From NCBI GenBank assembly GCA_030625285.1, contig DAOURC010000054.1, positions 1 through 5,609 of the forward strand: a DNA stretch of 5,609 nucleotides, read 5' to 3'. The stretch comes from Eubacteriales bacterium. Its GTDB lineage: Bacteria; Bacillota; Clostridia; Peptostreptococcales; Acidaminobacteraceae. The position numbers were made by a program, and so were the translations under genes. The notes under the pieces are model-generated. The model saw only the letters and a program-made list of their open reading frames with translations, did no database searches and was not told the origin of the DNA. This document shows, in pieces, positions 1 to 4,613 of the stretch (its first letter is position 1; the number at the start of each line of letters is the position of its first letter).

Positions 1-14
1 AAACTTACTGGCAT
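1..14 (-). CDS. arcB: Start of ornithine carbamoyltransferase (partial, runs off left edge)
   Basis: Only the first codons are visible: ATG CCA GTA AGT TT, giving M-P-V-S-(F or L). They follow a perfect AAGGAGG ribosome site (21-28, minus strand) six bases upstream. Many ornithine carbamoyltransferases begin MPVNLKGR or similar, and this gene lies 21 bp behind arcA on the same strand, the usual place for arcB. The enzyme would split citrulline with phosphate into ornithine and carbamoyl phosphate, the second step of the arginine deiminase pathway, in the cytoplasm. The identity rests on context plus four residues. The start of a translated gene here is secure; the name is an inference. Confidence 0.7.
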
Positions 15-20
15 ATTTAG

Positions 21-28
21 CCCTCCTT
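21..28 (-). promoter_or_regulatory. Ribosome binding site of the arcB-like gene
   Basis: Read on the minus strand this is AAGGAGGG, followed by six bases (CTAAAT) and ATG. It is close to the ideal complement of the 16S rRNA tail, and it is the main evidence that a gene starts at the very edge of the window. It lies in the short gap after the arcA stop, so the two genes are probably on one transcript. Confidence 0.85.
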
Positions 29-35
29 GAATAAT

Positions 36-1253
36 TTAAATTTTTTCTCTTTCTAGCGGCATAGACATACATCTAGGACCACCTCGGCCTCTCGAAAGCT
101 CCGATGAAGGTATTATGTGAATCTTAACTCCGTGCTCTTGAAGCAATTTATTTGTAACGTGATTTCTTGAGTAAACGATAACTTCTCCAGGTGCAATAGC
201 TAATGTGTTCGAACCGTCATTCCATTGCTCTCTCCCTGCATCAATTCCTCTTTTTCCACCACATCTTATGAGTGTCACCTTGTCGATTCCCAAATATTTC
301 GCAAGAATCTTGTCAAGCTCGTTAATTTCTTTTTCAATAACTATTTTATCATCTTTTTTAGTTAAAGAGTACACACTTAGCGGACCCTCGATCTCAGGGT
401 GTATTGTAAACTTATCATAATCAACCATAGTGAAAACCGTGTCCAAATGCATGAAAGCTCTGGATTTTGGAATATCAAAAGCAAGTATCGTTTCAAAAGG
501 CATATTAGAAGCAAATAATTTTTTAGCTAAAATATCAATGGCATCCGGTTGTGTCCTTTGTGAAATTCCTATAGCCAATACTTTATCGCTTAAAATAAGC
601 TGATCTCCACCTTCTATTGAAAAAGGCAGATCTCTGTTATACCAAAATGGCAGCTCTTGATTTTTAAACTCTTTATGATATTTAAAAATATACTGTCCAA
701 ATATCGTTTCCCTGTTTCTCGTCACTGTCGCCATATGGTTTAGTGATACACCATTACCAATAGTGGCAAATGGATCTCTTGTAAAATATAGATTCGGCAT
801 AGGATCTACTATAAAAGGATAGTCATTCATTATCAAGTCTCTAAGATTCTCAGTATCAACTTTTTGAAACTCTTCCACTCGAATGCCGGCAATCATTTTT
901 TCAACCAACTTTTTATTATCCTCAAAAGAATAATAATACTCTTTCACTTGTTTTTTTCTGACATCACTTTTTATCGACGATTCAGAAATGAATTGATTGA
1001 TAAATATTTCTTTTACCTTTGCATCTTCCAAGATTTCCGCTACTAAATTCTCAAGATAAAAAACTTCTATCCCATGATCTGTAAAAACCTTGGCAAAAGC
1101 ATCATGTTCATCCCTCGCCACATCTAAAAACGGGATGTCGTCAAACAATAGTCTGTCCATCAATTCTGGTGTCAAATTCTCAATTTCAGGTCCTGGACGA
1201 TGTAACAAAACTCTTTTTAGTCTTCCGATTTCTGAAAAAACATTTATATTCAT
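36..1253 (-). CDS. arcA: Arginine deiminase
   Basis: Converts L-arginine to L-citrulline and ammonia in the cytoplasm, the first step of the ADI pathway that feeds ATP synthesis by carbamate kinase and helps resist acid. The 405-residue length is normal for the family. All catalytic landmarks are visible: FTRDP (Asp160), EGGD (Glu214, Asp217), SQRTQ (Arg233), MHLDTVF (His269, Asp271), and the C-terminal GGPRCMSMP with nucleophile Cys395 and the preceding Arg394. The N-terminal segment [16 protein letters not shown] is also typical. The ATG at 1253 is preceded by an AGAGGAGT ribosome site about 10-12 bases upstream and matches the usual family start (SEIGRLK by residue 13). The gene is intact, stops with TAA, and is followed 21 bp later by a probable arcB, so an arcA-arcB order is indicated. 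A dedicated promoter is likely in the roughly 260-bp gap upstream. Identification is very secure. Confidence 0.98.
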   Translation of the reverse strand: MNINVFSEIGRLKRVLLHRPGPEIENLTPELMDRLLFDDIPFLDVARDEHDAFAKVFTDHGIEVFYLENLVAEILEDAKVKEIFINQFISESSIKSDVRKKQVKEYYYSFEDNKKLVEKMIAGIRVEEFQKVDTENLRDLIMNDYPFIVDPMPNLYFTRDPFATIGNGVSLNHMATVTRNRETIFGQYIFKYHKEFKNQELPFWYNRDLPFSIEGGDQLILSDKVLAIGISQRTQPDAIDILAKKLFASNMPFETILAFDIPKSRAFMHLDTVFTMVDYDKFTIHPEIEGPLSVYSLTKKDDKIVIEKEINELDKILAKYLGIDKVTLIRCGGKRGIDAGREQWNDGSNTLAIAPGEVIVYSRNHVTNKLLQEHGVKIHIIPSSELSRGRGGPRCMSMPLEREKI

Positions 1254-1325
1254 CTTTTAAGTCCACTCCTCTACATGTTTTTGTTATTAATTACCATTTT
1301 ATTCATGTCGTTTTTCAACTTTTTC

Positions 1326-1354
1326 AGTATACTATGTATCCCTTAACAACGCAA
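1326..1354 (-). promoter_or_regulatory. Candidate promoter for arcA
   Basis: On the minus strand, TTGCGT (1349-1354) and TATACT (1326-1331) are separated by 17 bases. The -10 matches five of six consensus bases and the -35 matches three of six. Transcription would start near 1319, giving a leader of about 65 bases before the arcA ATG. The region is AT-rich, so chance matches are easy. A weak -35 would fit a promoter needing an activator, as arc operons often do, but that is inference. Confidence 0.4.
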
Positions 1355-1464
1355 ATCCAATAGATATTAAGTATTCCATATATTTCATATTTTCTGAATA
1401 TTCATCCACTGTATATATTCCCATTTAATTCCACATGGTGCAATTCTATATTATTTTAGATTGT

Positions 1465-1488
1465 ATATTGTATAATTATTAACAATAT
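1465..1488. repeat. Perfect 7-bp inverted repeat upstream of arcA
   Basis: ATATTGT (1465-1471) and ACAATAT (1482-1488) form perfect inverted arms around a 10-base AT-only centre. It lies between the veg terminator and arcA, about 210 bp upstream of the arcA start. The two-half-site layout could be a dimeric regulator site, but it does not match the TGTGA-N6-TCACA pattern of Crp/Fnr-type ArcR. In such AT-rich DNA a 7-bp dyad may be chance. Confidence 0.3.
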
Positions 1489-1510
1489 GGTATAAAACTT
1501 TTTTTAATTT

Positions 1511-1542
1511 TTTATAAAAAAAAAAGAGTTATCAACTCTTTT
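1511..1542 (-). terminator. Intrinsic terminator of veg
   Basis: Read on the minus strand, AAAAGAGTT, a three-base loop GAT, and AACTCTTTT form a perfect 9-bp stem (1522-1542). Six more T residues (1521-1516) follow directly, after which the sequence stays T-rich. The hairpin starts four bases after the veg TGA stop. The stem has only two G-C pairs, but the tight loop and T run make it a convincing Rho-independent terminator. It separates veg from the arc operon. Confidence 0.85.
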
Positions 1543-1545
1543 ATA

Positions 1546-1812
1546 TCATGATACATATATTCTTTCTTGGTTTTCTGTCAACATCACTTCAACAGTTTCA
1601 GTTAATATATCTGAATAACTATATGATATCTTTCTCTCCGATTCCAGACCAGGATCAATTCTAACTACAAACACAGATGGATACGTTTCCAGTAAAACTC
1701 CTTCTTTTGTCTTAACCTTCTTACGTCCTTTATTTGTTCTTAAAATTACTTTTTCTCCCAAATGATCTTGAACATGCTGCTTAATCTCAGTCAAAGTTTT
1801 CCTTGTTGCCAC
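1546..1812 (-). CDS. veg: Veg family protein
   Basis: An 88-residue protein that closely resembles Bacillus subtilis Veg (86 aa). The shared signature is the central block ETYPSVFVVRID (residues 42-53) and the block SYSYSDILTETVE (63-75); the Bacillus protein has nearly the same words. The N-terminal part, with GEKVILRTNKGRKK (19-32), is basic. In Bacillus, Veg is a small, abundant cytoplasmic protein reported to stimulate biofilm matrix genes by counteracting SinR; whether that applies here is unknown, since no SinR is visible. The start codon is GTG (1810-1812), preceded by GGGGTGAT (1817-1824) four bases away. No alternative in-frame start fits better. The gene has its own very strong promoter and its own terminator, so it is a monocistronic unit, as in Bacillus. 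The short tail after residue 78 is not conserved with Bacillus. Confidence 0.95.
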   Translation of the reverse strand: MATRKTLTEIKQHVQDHLGEKVILRTNKGRKKVKTKEGVLLETYPSVFVVRIDPGLESERKISYSYSDILTETVEVMLTENQERIYVS

Positions 1813-1842
1813 CTACATCACCCCATCTAATATTATGCTTTT

Positions 1843-1871
1843 ATTGTAACATCTTTCCAGCAAAAAATCAA
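1843..1871 (-). promoter_or_regulatory. Second (downstream) veg promoter candidate
   Basis: On the minus strand, TTGATT (1866-1871), 17 bases, then TACAAT (1843-1848). A TGT directly before the -10 (1849-1851) makes an extended -10 (TGn). The -35 matches four of six bases and the -10 five of six. Its -35 box sits on the predicted start point of the stronger upstream promoter, so the two would exclude each other. Transcription would begin near 1837, leaving about 24 bases of leader. From memory, tandem promoters have been described at Bacillus veg, which lends support. Confidence 0.5.
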
Positions 1872-1873
1872 TA

Positions 1874-1902
1874 ATTATATAACTTTTTATTTTTTTTGTC
1901 AA
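1874..1902 (-). promoter_or_regulatory. Perfect consensus sigma-A promoter of veg
   Basis: On the minus strand, TTGACA (1897-1902) and TATAAT (1874-1879) are separated by exactly 17 bases, so both hexamers match the housekeeping sigma consensus at all six positions. The DNA immediately upstream of the -35 (1903-1935) is rich in A-tracts, including a run of eight A residues on the minus strand, which looks like an UP element for the RNA polymerase alpha subunit. The start point would be about 1868, leaving a leader of about 55 bases before the GTG. The Bacillus veg promoter is a well-known strong vegetative promoter, and this one fits that role. Confidence 0.92.
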
Positions 1903-1968
1903 GAGTATAATATTTTTTTTATGTTTAATAAATTTTAAGTGACTGAATATTCTGATAATTCAAATATA

Positions 1969-2067
1969 TCAATTAAGATAATGTGTGTCGTCATACTCAT
2001 TTTCCTCTCTCGGATTGTCTAACCAAACTACAAGTGTTATTGTTGCAATAATAATTAGTACCGTCAT
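1969..2067 (-). CDS. Small single-helix membrane peptide (32 aa), function unknown
   Basis: A 32-codon ORF: ATG at 2065-2067, TGA at 1969-1971. I do not recognise the family. Residues 2-16 (TVLIIIATITLVVWL) form one uncharged hydrophobic stretch long enough for a short membrane helix. The remainder is polar and strongly acidic: DNPREENEYDD at 17-27, six acidic residues against one Arg. The main evidence for translation is the ribosome site GGAGGTG (2073-2079), with GGAGG ending seven bases before ATG, as good as any in this window. The clean hydrophobic/acidic split also looks like selected protein. It lies 101 bp after the isomerase-like gene and about 65 bp before the veg -35 box, on the same strand as both. 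No convincing terminator lies on either side, so it could be the fourth gene of the padR operon or have its own promoter. The WLDN segment faintly recalls the tail of Fst/Ldr-type toxins, but their conserved proline-glycine hinge is absent, so I do not call it a toxin. Confidence 0.6.
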   Translation of the reverse strand: MTVLIIIATITLVVWLDNPREENEYDDTHYLN

Positions 2068-2072
2068 GATGA

Positions 2073-2079
2073 CACCTCC
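2073..2079 (-). promoter_or_regulatory. Ribosome binding site of the 32-aa peptide gene
   Basis: Read on the minus strand, TGGAGGTG precedes the ATG, with five bases (TCATC) between GGAGGTG and the start codon. This near-ideal site in otherwise very AT-rich DNA is hard to explain unless the small ORF is translated. Confidence 0.75.
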
Positions 2080-2129
2080 ATTTTTCTTAATATCTTATAC
2101 TATATACTTTATTTAATAATTAATACATA

Positions 2130-2158
2130 ATTTTACTTAAAATGAAATACTATTGTAA
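2130..2158 (-). promoter_or_regulatory. Weak promoter candidate for the 32-aa peptide gene
   Basis: On the minus strand, TTACAA (2153-2158), 17 bases, then TAAAAT (2130-2135). The -10 matches five of six consensus bases but the -35 only three. The surrounding DNA is nearly all A and T, so chance matches are expected. The alternative is read-through from the upstream isomerase-like gene, as no good terminator is visible after its TAG at 2169. Confidence 0.25.
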
Positions 2159-2168
2159 TATTTGGTAA

Positions 2169-3032
2169 CTATTTTTTAACAAAGTATTCAGCTATGCTTT
2201 TAATTCCTTCTAGAAAATATTTTCGACCATGATATTTTTCTGAGGCTTCTATAATAATTGGACGATTATACTGCGAAATTATATCCATCACTTTTTTAAC
2301 ATCAAAGGCAAAACCGTCAATTTTTTTCTGAGCCATATTGGCCGCTATATGATGATATTCAATATAATACTCTGAATCACTATACGCCTTGTCTCCTTTA
2401 GTAGTCCACAGATGAAAGGCATAAGACGACTCTGAAAGTTTTTTTAGTCCTTCAAAAAAATCAAATTCATGCATAATTGAAGAAAAATACAAATGTCCAG
2501 TATCACATAGAATCCCTAAATTTGAATATGGATCGATAAATTTGATCCAGTCATCAATCTTATAGAACATGTAATTCGATCCAAAATACTCTAGTAAAAG
2601 CTTTATTTCATATTTTATCGACAACTCATTCAACCTGATCAATGTGCTATTAAGTAATTTTTTAAATTCTTCTTCATCTCGACTGAACTTATATACTCCT
2701 TGAAAGTGAATTATACAATACTCAGGATGAAACTTTTTTAAACAAATCAAGTTTTCTTCTAAAAATTTGAAAGATAATTCTCTTTTTTCTTTATCAGGAT
2801 CTAAATAAAACGCGCTTAAATAGTCATCTTCATACCACTCGAAGGTAAAAAGAGGCAGATGTATGCTATATGGAAATTTAAGCATTTCAGCCTCTTTTAT
2901 ACCTTCCATTACCTCTCTATGCATCACTTCATACGATTTACCTCTTCCCAATACAAATTCTACGCGATTCAGTCCCAAATCCATTATTTCATTCATATCG
3001 AGATGTACTGTATTGATTCCTAGTCTTTTCAT
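2169..3032 (-). CDS. TIM-barrel sugar-phosphate isomerase/epimerase-like protein
   Basis: A 287-residue cytoplasmic protein of the xylose isomerase-like TIM-barrel superfamily (AP endonuclease 2 fold). Successive barrel strands carry the expected residues: SIHLPLF (His58), IIHFQG (His109), LLLEYFG (Glu148), ILCDTGH (Asp177, His180), AFHLW (His207) and PIIIEAS (Glu262). The Glu-Asp-His-Glu set at 148/177/207/262 matches the divalent-metal site of the ketose 3-epimerase and sugar isomerase members. The substrate cannot be read from sequence; endonuclease IV activity is less likely because that family has more metal-binding histidines. A TTG directly before the ATG would extend it by one residue, but AGGA lies seven bases before the ATG and only four before the TTG, so ATG at 3032 is preferred. 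The ribosome site begins inside the TAG stop of the HAAS gene, only nine bases of gap, so the two are translationally close and surely share a transcript. Stop is TAG. Confidence 0.85.
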   Translation of the reverse strand: MKRLGINTVHLDMNEIMDLGLNRVEFVLGRGKSYEVMHREVMEGIKEAEMLKFPYSIHLPLFTFEWYEDDYLSAFYLDPDKEKRELSFKFLEENLICLKKFHPEYCIIHFQGVYKFSRDEEEFKKLLNSTLIRLNELSIKYEIKLLLEYFGSNYMFYKIDDWIKFIDPYSNLGILCDTGHLYFSSIMHEFDFFEGLKKLSESSYAFHLWTTKGDKAYSDSEYYIEYHHIAANMAQKKIDGFAFDVKKVMDIISQYNRPIIIEASEKYHGRKYFLEGIKSIAEYFVKK

Positions 3033-3041
3033 CAACGAGTC

Positions 3042-3626
3042 CTACTTTCCTTTAATCATTTTTAAATTAAACTCTAAATATCTTACCGTCAAACTATAGA
3101 TTACTCGGCATAACAATATTCCTAATACAAAAATCGATACACCTAACATAACAAGACTGATAGCAAGAAAAATTGATATTGTAGGATTGTATAATAAATA
3201 CCACGGTACATACAAATCAATAAAATCTATAGGCATAATAAATACATCAACAAATATCACCACTCCAGATGTTACCATTGCAATGCTTGTAGCAAGTATT
3301 GCTATAACAACACCCAACAAACCTAAAAATGGTCCCAATACTAAAACAAGATTAGCAATACCAAGTCCGATAGATGCCATGATAGCTTTAATAATATTGT
3401 TGGGCGAAACATTCTTACCTGCTTCATCTATAAAGATATTCGCCTTATATAATTTTCCTATTTCCTTTGGAGAACCTAGATCATCGCATATCAGTTCTTC
3501 AGATTTCCCCTGTTTAATCCCCTCGGCAAAGTGGATTTCATAATCAAGCAAAATATCTTTTCTTTCATTTTTATCTAATCCCGACAACCCTTTTCTTAGT
3601 ACATTTATAAATTCTTTTTTATTCAC
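3042..3626 (-). CDS. HAAS/DUF1700 family membrane protein
   Basis: A 194-residue protein. Residues 1-65 form a charged helical domain with the typical DUF1700/HAAS pattern ([10 protein letters not shown] near the start, then [17 protein letters not shown] at 17-33 and [13 protein letters not shown] at 48-60). Three or four hydrophobic membrane segments follow, roughly 78-98, 101-127 and 150-172, with a short basic C-terminus. HAAS domains are associated with PadR-type regulators and are thought to act in membrane-linked signalling; the biochemical role is not established. The start chosen is GTG at 3624-3626. The AGAGGTGAT site (3631-3639) places GAGG eight bases before this GTG, but only two before the ATG at 3632, and family members often begin MNKKEF. 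The GTG overlaps the padR stop (GTGAATAA, 8 bp), indicating translational coupling. A DUF4097 partner, common next to such genes, is absent; an isomerase-like gene takes that place. The ATG start would give 196 residues. Confidence 0.88.
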   Translation of the reverse strand: MNKKEFINVLRKGLSGLDKNERKDILLDYEIHFAEGIKQGKSEELICDDLGSPKEIGKLYKANIFIDEAGKNVSPNNIIKAIMASIGLGIANLVLVLGPFLGLLGVVIAILATSIAMVTSGVVIFVDVFIMPIDFIDLYVPWYLLYNPTISIFLAISLVMLGVSIFVLGILLCRVIYSLTVRYLEFNLKMIKGK

Positions 3627-3942
3627 TGTCATCACCTCTTTCAATGACATTATTGACACCCTCCACAAAGCTAAACCATTGTTTTTTTAAATTCTTATAT
3701 ACAACTAGTCCTTCAGGTGTTATCTTATAATACTTACGCGGCGGTCCCTCAGAAGACTCAACTAAATAAGTCTTGAAATATCCTTCCTTCGTCAAACGTC
3801 TAAGAAGGGGATAAATCGTACCTTCTGAAATTGTTATGTTTTTAGAAATTTTATTAACAAGTTCATAACCATAACAATCACCATCTTCTAAAATGGCAAA
3901 TACGCATAATTCTAAAACACCTTTTTTAAACTGTATATTCAC
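3619..3942 (-). CDS. PadR-family transcriptional repressor (short type)
   Basis: A 107-residue winged-helix DNA-binding protein of the short PadR class (about 105-120 aa). Signatures are [13 protein letters not shown] (6-18), YGYELVNKI (24-32), the recognition helix region [19 protein letters not shown] (38-56), the wing [13 protein letters not shown] (66-78) and a C-terminal dimerisation helix near 83-101. It probably represses its own operon, with the HAAS membrane protein gene overlapping its end by 8 bp. Start: the ORF opens upstream at 3999, but the best promoter has its -10 at 3971-3976 with transcription starting near 3964-3966, so starts at 3999 or the ATG at 3966 would lie upstream of, or at, the mRNA 5' end. 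GTG at 3940-3942 has AAAAGG ten bases upstream and gives the usual MNIQFKKG-type family start. The ligand or signal is unknown. A leaderless start at 3966 is the only serious alternative. Confidence 0.9.
   Translation of the reverse strand: MNIQFKKGVLELCVFAILEDGDCYGYELVNKISKNITISEGTIYPLLRRLTKEGYFKTYLVESSEGPPRKYYKITPEGLVVYKNLKKQWFSFVEGVNNVIERGDDSE
3631..3639 (-). promoter_or_regulatory. Ribosome binding site deciding the HAAS gene start
   Basis: Read on the minus strand, AGAGGTGAT lies inside the end of padR. Its core GAGG is eight bases from GTG 3626 but only two from the ATG at 3632, which itself forms part of the site. This favours the GTG start and makes translation of the HAAS gene dependent on ribosomes finishing padR. 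Confidence 0.7.
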
Positions 3943-3970
3943 ACAATCACAACCTTTTATATTCATGTTA

Positions 3971-3999
3971 ATCGTACCACAAACTACCTTGCATAGCAA
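3971..3999 (-). promoter_or_regulatory. Promoter of the padR operon
   Basis: On the minus strand, TTGCTA (3994-3999), 17 bases, then TACGAT (3971-3976). Each hexamer matches four of six consensus bases with optimal spacing. The start point would be near 3964-3966, leaving a leader of about 23 bases before GTG 3942. The -35 box lies within the right half of the dyad at 3983-4005, so a bound repressor would block polymerase, consistent with PadR autoregulation. Confidence 0.55.
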
Positions 4000-4005
4000 T
4001 GTAGT
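3983..4005. promoter_or_regulatory. Putative PadR operator (23-bp dyad)
   Basis: Left arm ACTACCTTGC (3983-3992), centre ATA (3993-3995), right arm GCAATGTAGT (3996-4005). The arms are inverted complements at nine of ten positions; the one mismatch pairs C3988 with T4000. This is the strongest dyad in the intergenic region, is the right size for a dimeric winged-helix protein, and overlaps the padR -35 element. Assignment to PadR rests on position; the arm sequence is not a close match to the ATGT-N8-ACAT motif cited for some PadR proteins. Confidence 0.6.
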
Positions 4006-4028
4006 GAACGATTATAAATAATATTTTC

Positions 4029-4057
4029 TTTACCTATTTTAATATTTTTTCTATACT
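4029..4057 (+). promoter_or_regulatory. Candidate promoter of the GNAT-amidohydrolase operon
   Basis: TTTACC (4029-4034), 17 bases, then TATACT (4052-4057): four and five matches to the consensus hexamers. The start would fall near 4063, so the AAGGAG ribosome site begins almost at the 5' end of the message, which is tight. A second possibility is TTGCAT (3989-3994), 18 bases, TATAAA (4013-4018), whose -35 lies in the left arm of the PadR dyad and which would leave a normal leader of about 55 bases. Confidence 0.4.
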
Positions 4058-4064
4058 TATTTAA

Positions 4065-4070
4065 AAGGAG
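4065..4070 (+). promoter_or_regulatory. Ribosome binding site of the GNAT gene
   Basis: AAGGAG, nine bases before the ATG at 4080. Two ATG codons stand in tandem (4080 and 4083); spacing favours the first. Confidence 0.8.
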
Positions 4071-4079
4071 CTGGTATTA

Positions 4080-4613
4080 ATGATGCTAGAAGGAAAACTT
4101 ATAAGGTTAAGAGCTTACGATTCAAACGACAACCCTCAAAAAATTATGGAACTTATCAATTCACAAGAGGTTCTTTTGAATCTCCGCCCTACTATACCTT
4201 TCCCATTTACGTTTACAGATGAAAAAACTTTCATAGATTCACGATCGGCTTTAAAGAACGAATATAACTTCGCTATTGAAACTCTAGAAAACAAAGAATA
4301 CATAGGTGGATGTGGTATAAATAATTTGGATTTCAATAATTCTGTTTGCACTGTAGGTATTTTTCTAGGAAAACCATTCTGGAATAAAGGATACGGTACA
4401 GATGCTATGAAAACTTTAATACATTTTATTTTTAATCAAATCCCTGTAAACAAGATTAAACTTCAAGTCTTCTCTTTTAATGAAAGAGCGATTAAAAGCT
4501 ATGAAAAATGCGGATTTAAAATTGAAGCTGTACTAAAAGAAGAACTCTTTAGAAACGGCAAGTATCACGACGATATAATAATGAGCATCTTCAGGAGAGA
4601 CTATAATGATTAA
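4080..4613 (+). CDS. GNAT family N-acetyltransferase (RimJ/RimL-like)
   Basis: A 177-residue cytoplasmic enzyme that would transfer an acetyl group from acetyl-CoA to an amine. It starts with the family-typical LEGKLIRLRAYDSND (3-17). The acetyl-CoA site is TVGIFLGKPFWNKGYGTDAM (91-110), whose NKGYGT forms the pyrophosphate-binding loop. Next comes NKIKLQVFSFNERAIKSYEK (124-143) with CGF (144-146), the conserved Asn-Ala-Tyr-Gly-Phe motif near the CoA thiol, and finally KYHDDIIMSIFRRD (161-174). This layout matches the Acetyltransf_3 branch that includes RimJ/RimL, SpeG-like and drug acetyltransferases. The true acceptor (protein N-terminus, polyamine, antibiotic or small amine) cannot be told from sequence. 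Its TAA stop overlaps the ATG of the amidohydrolase by 8 bp (ATGATTAA), so the two are co-translated. It is transcribed away from the padR operon across a 137-bp gap. The gene is complete. Confidence 0.93.
   Translation: MMLEGKLIRLRAYDSNDNPQKIMELINSQEVLLNLRPTIPFPFTFTDEKTFIDSRSALKNEYNFAIETLENKEYIGGCGINNLDFNNSVCTVGIFLGKPFWNKGYGTDAMKTLIHFIFNQIPVNKIKLQVFSFNERAIKSYEKCGFKIEAVLKEELFRNGKYHDDIIMSIFRRDYND
4593..4597 (+). promoter_or_regulatory. Ribosome binding site of the amidohydrolase gene
   Basis: AGGAG, eight bases before ATG 4606, embedded in the last codons of the acetyltransferase gene. It fixes the amidohydrolase start inside the upstream gene. Confidence 0.8.

Noticed and set aside
205..420. 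Plus-strand ORF of 71 codons, and others at 864-1046 and 1169-1363
   Set aside because: They lie opposite the conserved arcA coding sequence (1169-1363 only partly), have no ribosome sites and show no domain-like sequence; they are shadows.
1275..1346. 23-codon hydrophobic ORF on the plus strand in the arcA leader region
   Set aside because: No ribosome site lies upstream, it is antisense to the arcA leader and ribosome site, and its hydrophobic look follows from T-rich DNA.
1468..1496. Plus-strand promoter-like pair TTGTAT, 17 bases, TATAAA with TGG before the -10
   Set aside because: It would transcribe directly into the veg terminator and veg antisense with no gene downstream; such matches are common in AT-only DNA and it overlaps a dyad.
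1906..1911. TATAAT on the plus strand between the small ORF and the veg promoter
   Set aside because: No -35-like hexamer lies at 16-18 bases upstream and no plus-strand gene follows.
1951..1968. Weak inverted repeat after the small ORF stop as a terminator
   Set aside because: Arms are only four bases (GAAT/ATTC), have no stable stem, and are not followed by a T run.
1969..2067. Type I toxin of the Fst/Ldr group as identity of the 32-aa peptide
   Set aside because: Size and a WLD word agree, but the conserved proline-glycine hinge is missing, the tail is acidic, and no antisense RNA promoter-terminator unit is evident.
2146..2163. Imperfect hairpin after the isomerase-like gene as a terminator
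   Set aside because: The AT-only seven-base arms have a mismatch and lack a following T run, so termination there is doubtful.
3187..3543. 118-codon plus-strand ORF
   Set aside because: It is entirely antisense to the HAAS membrane protein gene, whose domain pattern, overlap and ribosome site are clear. The Pro/Ile/Thr-rich translation is typical of a reverse-strand shadow.
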